The notes beneath the pieces were generated by a model that was not told the DNA's origin, searched no databases, and saw only the letters and a list, made by a program, of their open reading frames with translations. A stretch of 7,043 nt of DNA from a candidate division SR1 bacterium (GTDB taxonomy: Bacteria; Patescibacteriota; Gracilibacteria; Absconditabacterales; Absconditicoccaceae). The translations under genes were made by a program, and so were the position numbers. The stretch lies in assembly GCA_002746475.1 (NCBI GenBank), contig PDOX01000047.1, positions 1 to 7,043 on the forward strand, in the 5' to 3' direction. This document shows, in pieces, positions 6,928 through 7,043 of the stretch (its first letter is position 1; the number at the start of each line of letters is the position of its first letter).

Positions 6928-7043
6928 TTATGTATCTAAAATTTTAATAATATTTTCAATGCCTTCTACTGAAAGATTATCGTGATCTGAGTTATTATCT
7001 AGTATATAGGTATATGTAATGTTATTATTATCAAGTAGAGTGT
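6928..7043 (-). CDS. C-terminal end of an unidentified protein (partial)
   Basis: Reading the minus strand from the right edge, one frame is open for 37 codons to a TAA at 6928-6930. It encodes an Asn/Asp-rich tail (LLDNNNITYTY...) that ends in a short helix-like SVEGIENIIKILDT. No TGA occurs in this piece. It lies 10 bases upstream of the Nudix gene on the same strand, as in an operon. The fragment is too short to name a family. Confidence 0.6.
   Translation of the reverse strand, partial: TLLDNNNITYTYILDNNSDHDNLSVEGIENIIKILDT

Overview
The window comes from an AT-rich bacterium that reads UGA as glycine (translation table 25). It therefore most likely belongs to the candidate-phyla-radiation lineages Absconditabacteria (SR1) or Gracilibacteria (BD1-5). 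Every complete gene holds at least one in-frame TGA (37 counted by hand). Where a family is recognisable, TGA often falls on a conserved glycine, for example in SecF, in the Nudix box and in the DnaJ Gly-rich linker. All nine visible stop codons are TAA. Under the standard code almost every gene looks broken; under code 25 the window resolves into eight intact genes plus one gene cut by the right edge.

Layout. Bases 1-140 are a G/A-rich repeat-like stretch with a strong hairpin. A promoter-like site then precedes a plus-strand membrane protein of unknown function (230-880). A bidirectional terminator (937-972) separates it from the minus-strand pair rsmG (991-1596, 16S rRNA m7G methyltransferase) and a HEPN-like plus tandem CBS protein (1657-2406). 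A divergent intergenic region with a promoter for the CBS gene and a large nested hairpin leads into a plus-strand envelope cluster: secF (2623-3603), a divergent PAP2/DUF212 membrane protein (3684-4184) and an FtsQ-like division protein (4197-5054). An imperfect inverted repeat (5071-5138) lies between this cluster and the minus-strand block on the right: dnaJ (5186-6259, with a reduced zinc domain), a Nudix hydrolase (6390-6917) and the 3' end of an unidentified gene (6928-7043).

Functionally these are mostly housekeeping genes: translation (RsmG), protein export and folding (SecF, DnaJ), division (FtsQ-like) and nucleotide or isoprenoid-type chemistry (Nudix). I see no phage, IS, CRISPR or defence locus. 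The points that merit a second look are the recoding itself and its very uneven use between genes, the HEPN-CBS fusion that is hidden under the standard code, a DnaJ that keeps only one of its two zinc centres, a degenerate CIRCE-like operator at the dnaJ promoter, near absence of Shine-Dalgarno sites, and two repeat-like intergenic elements.
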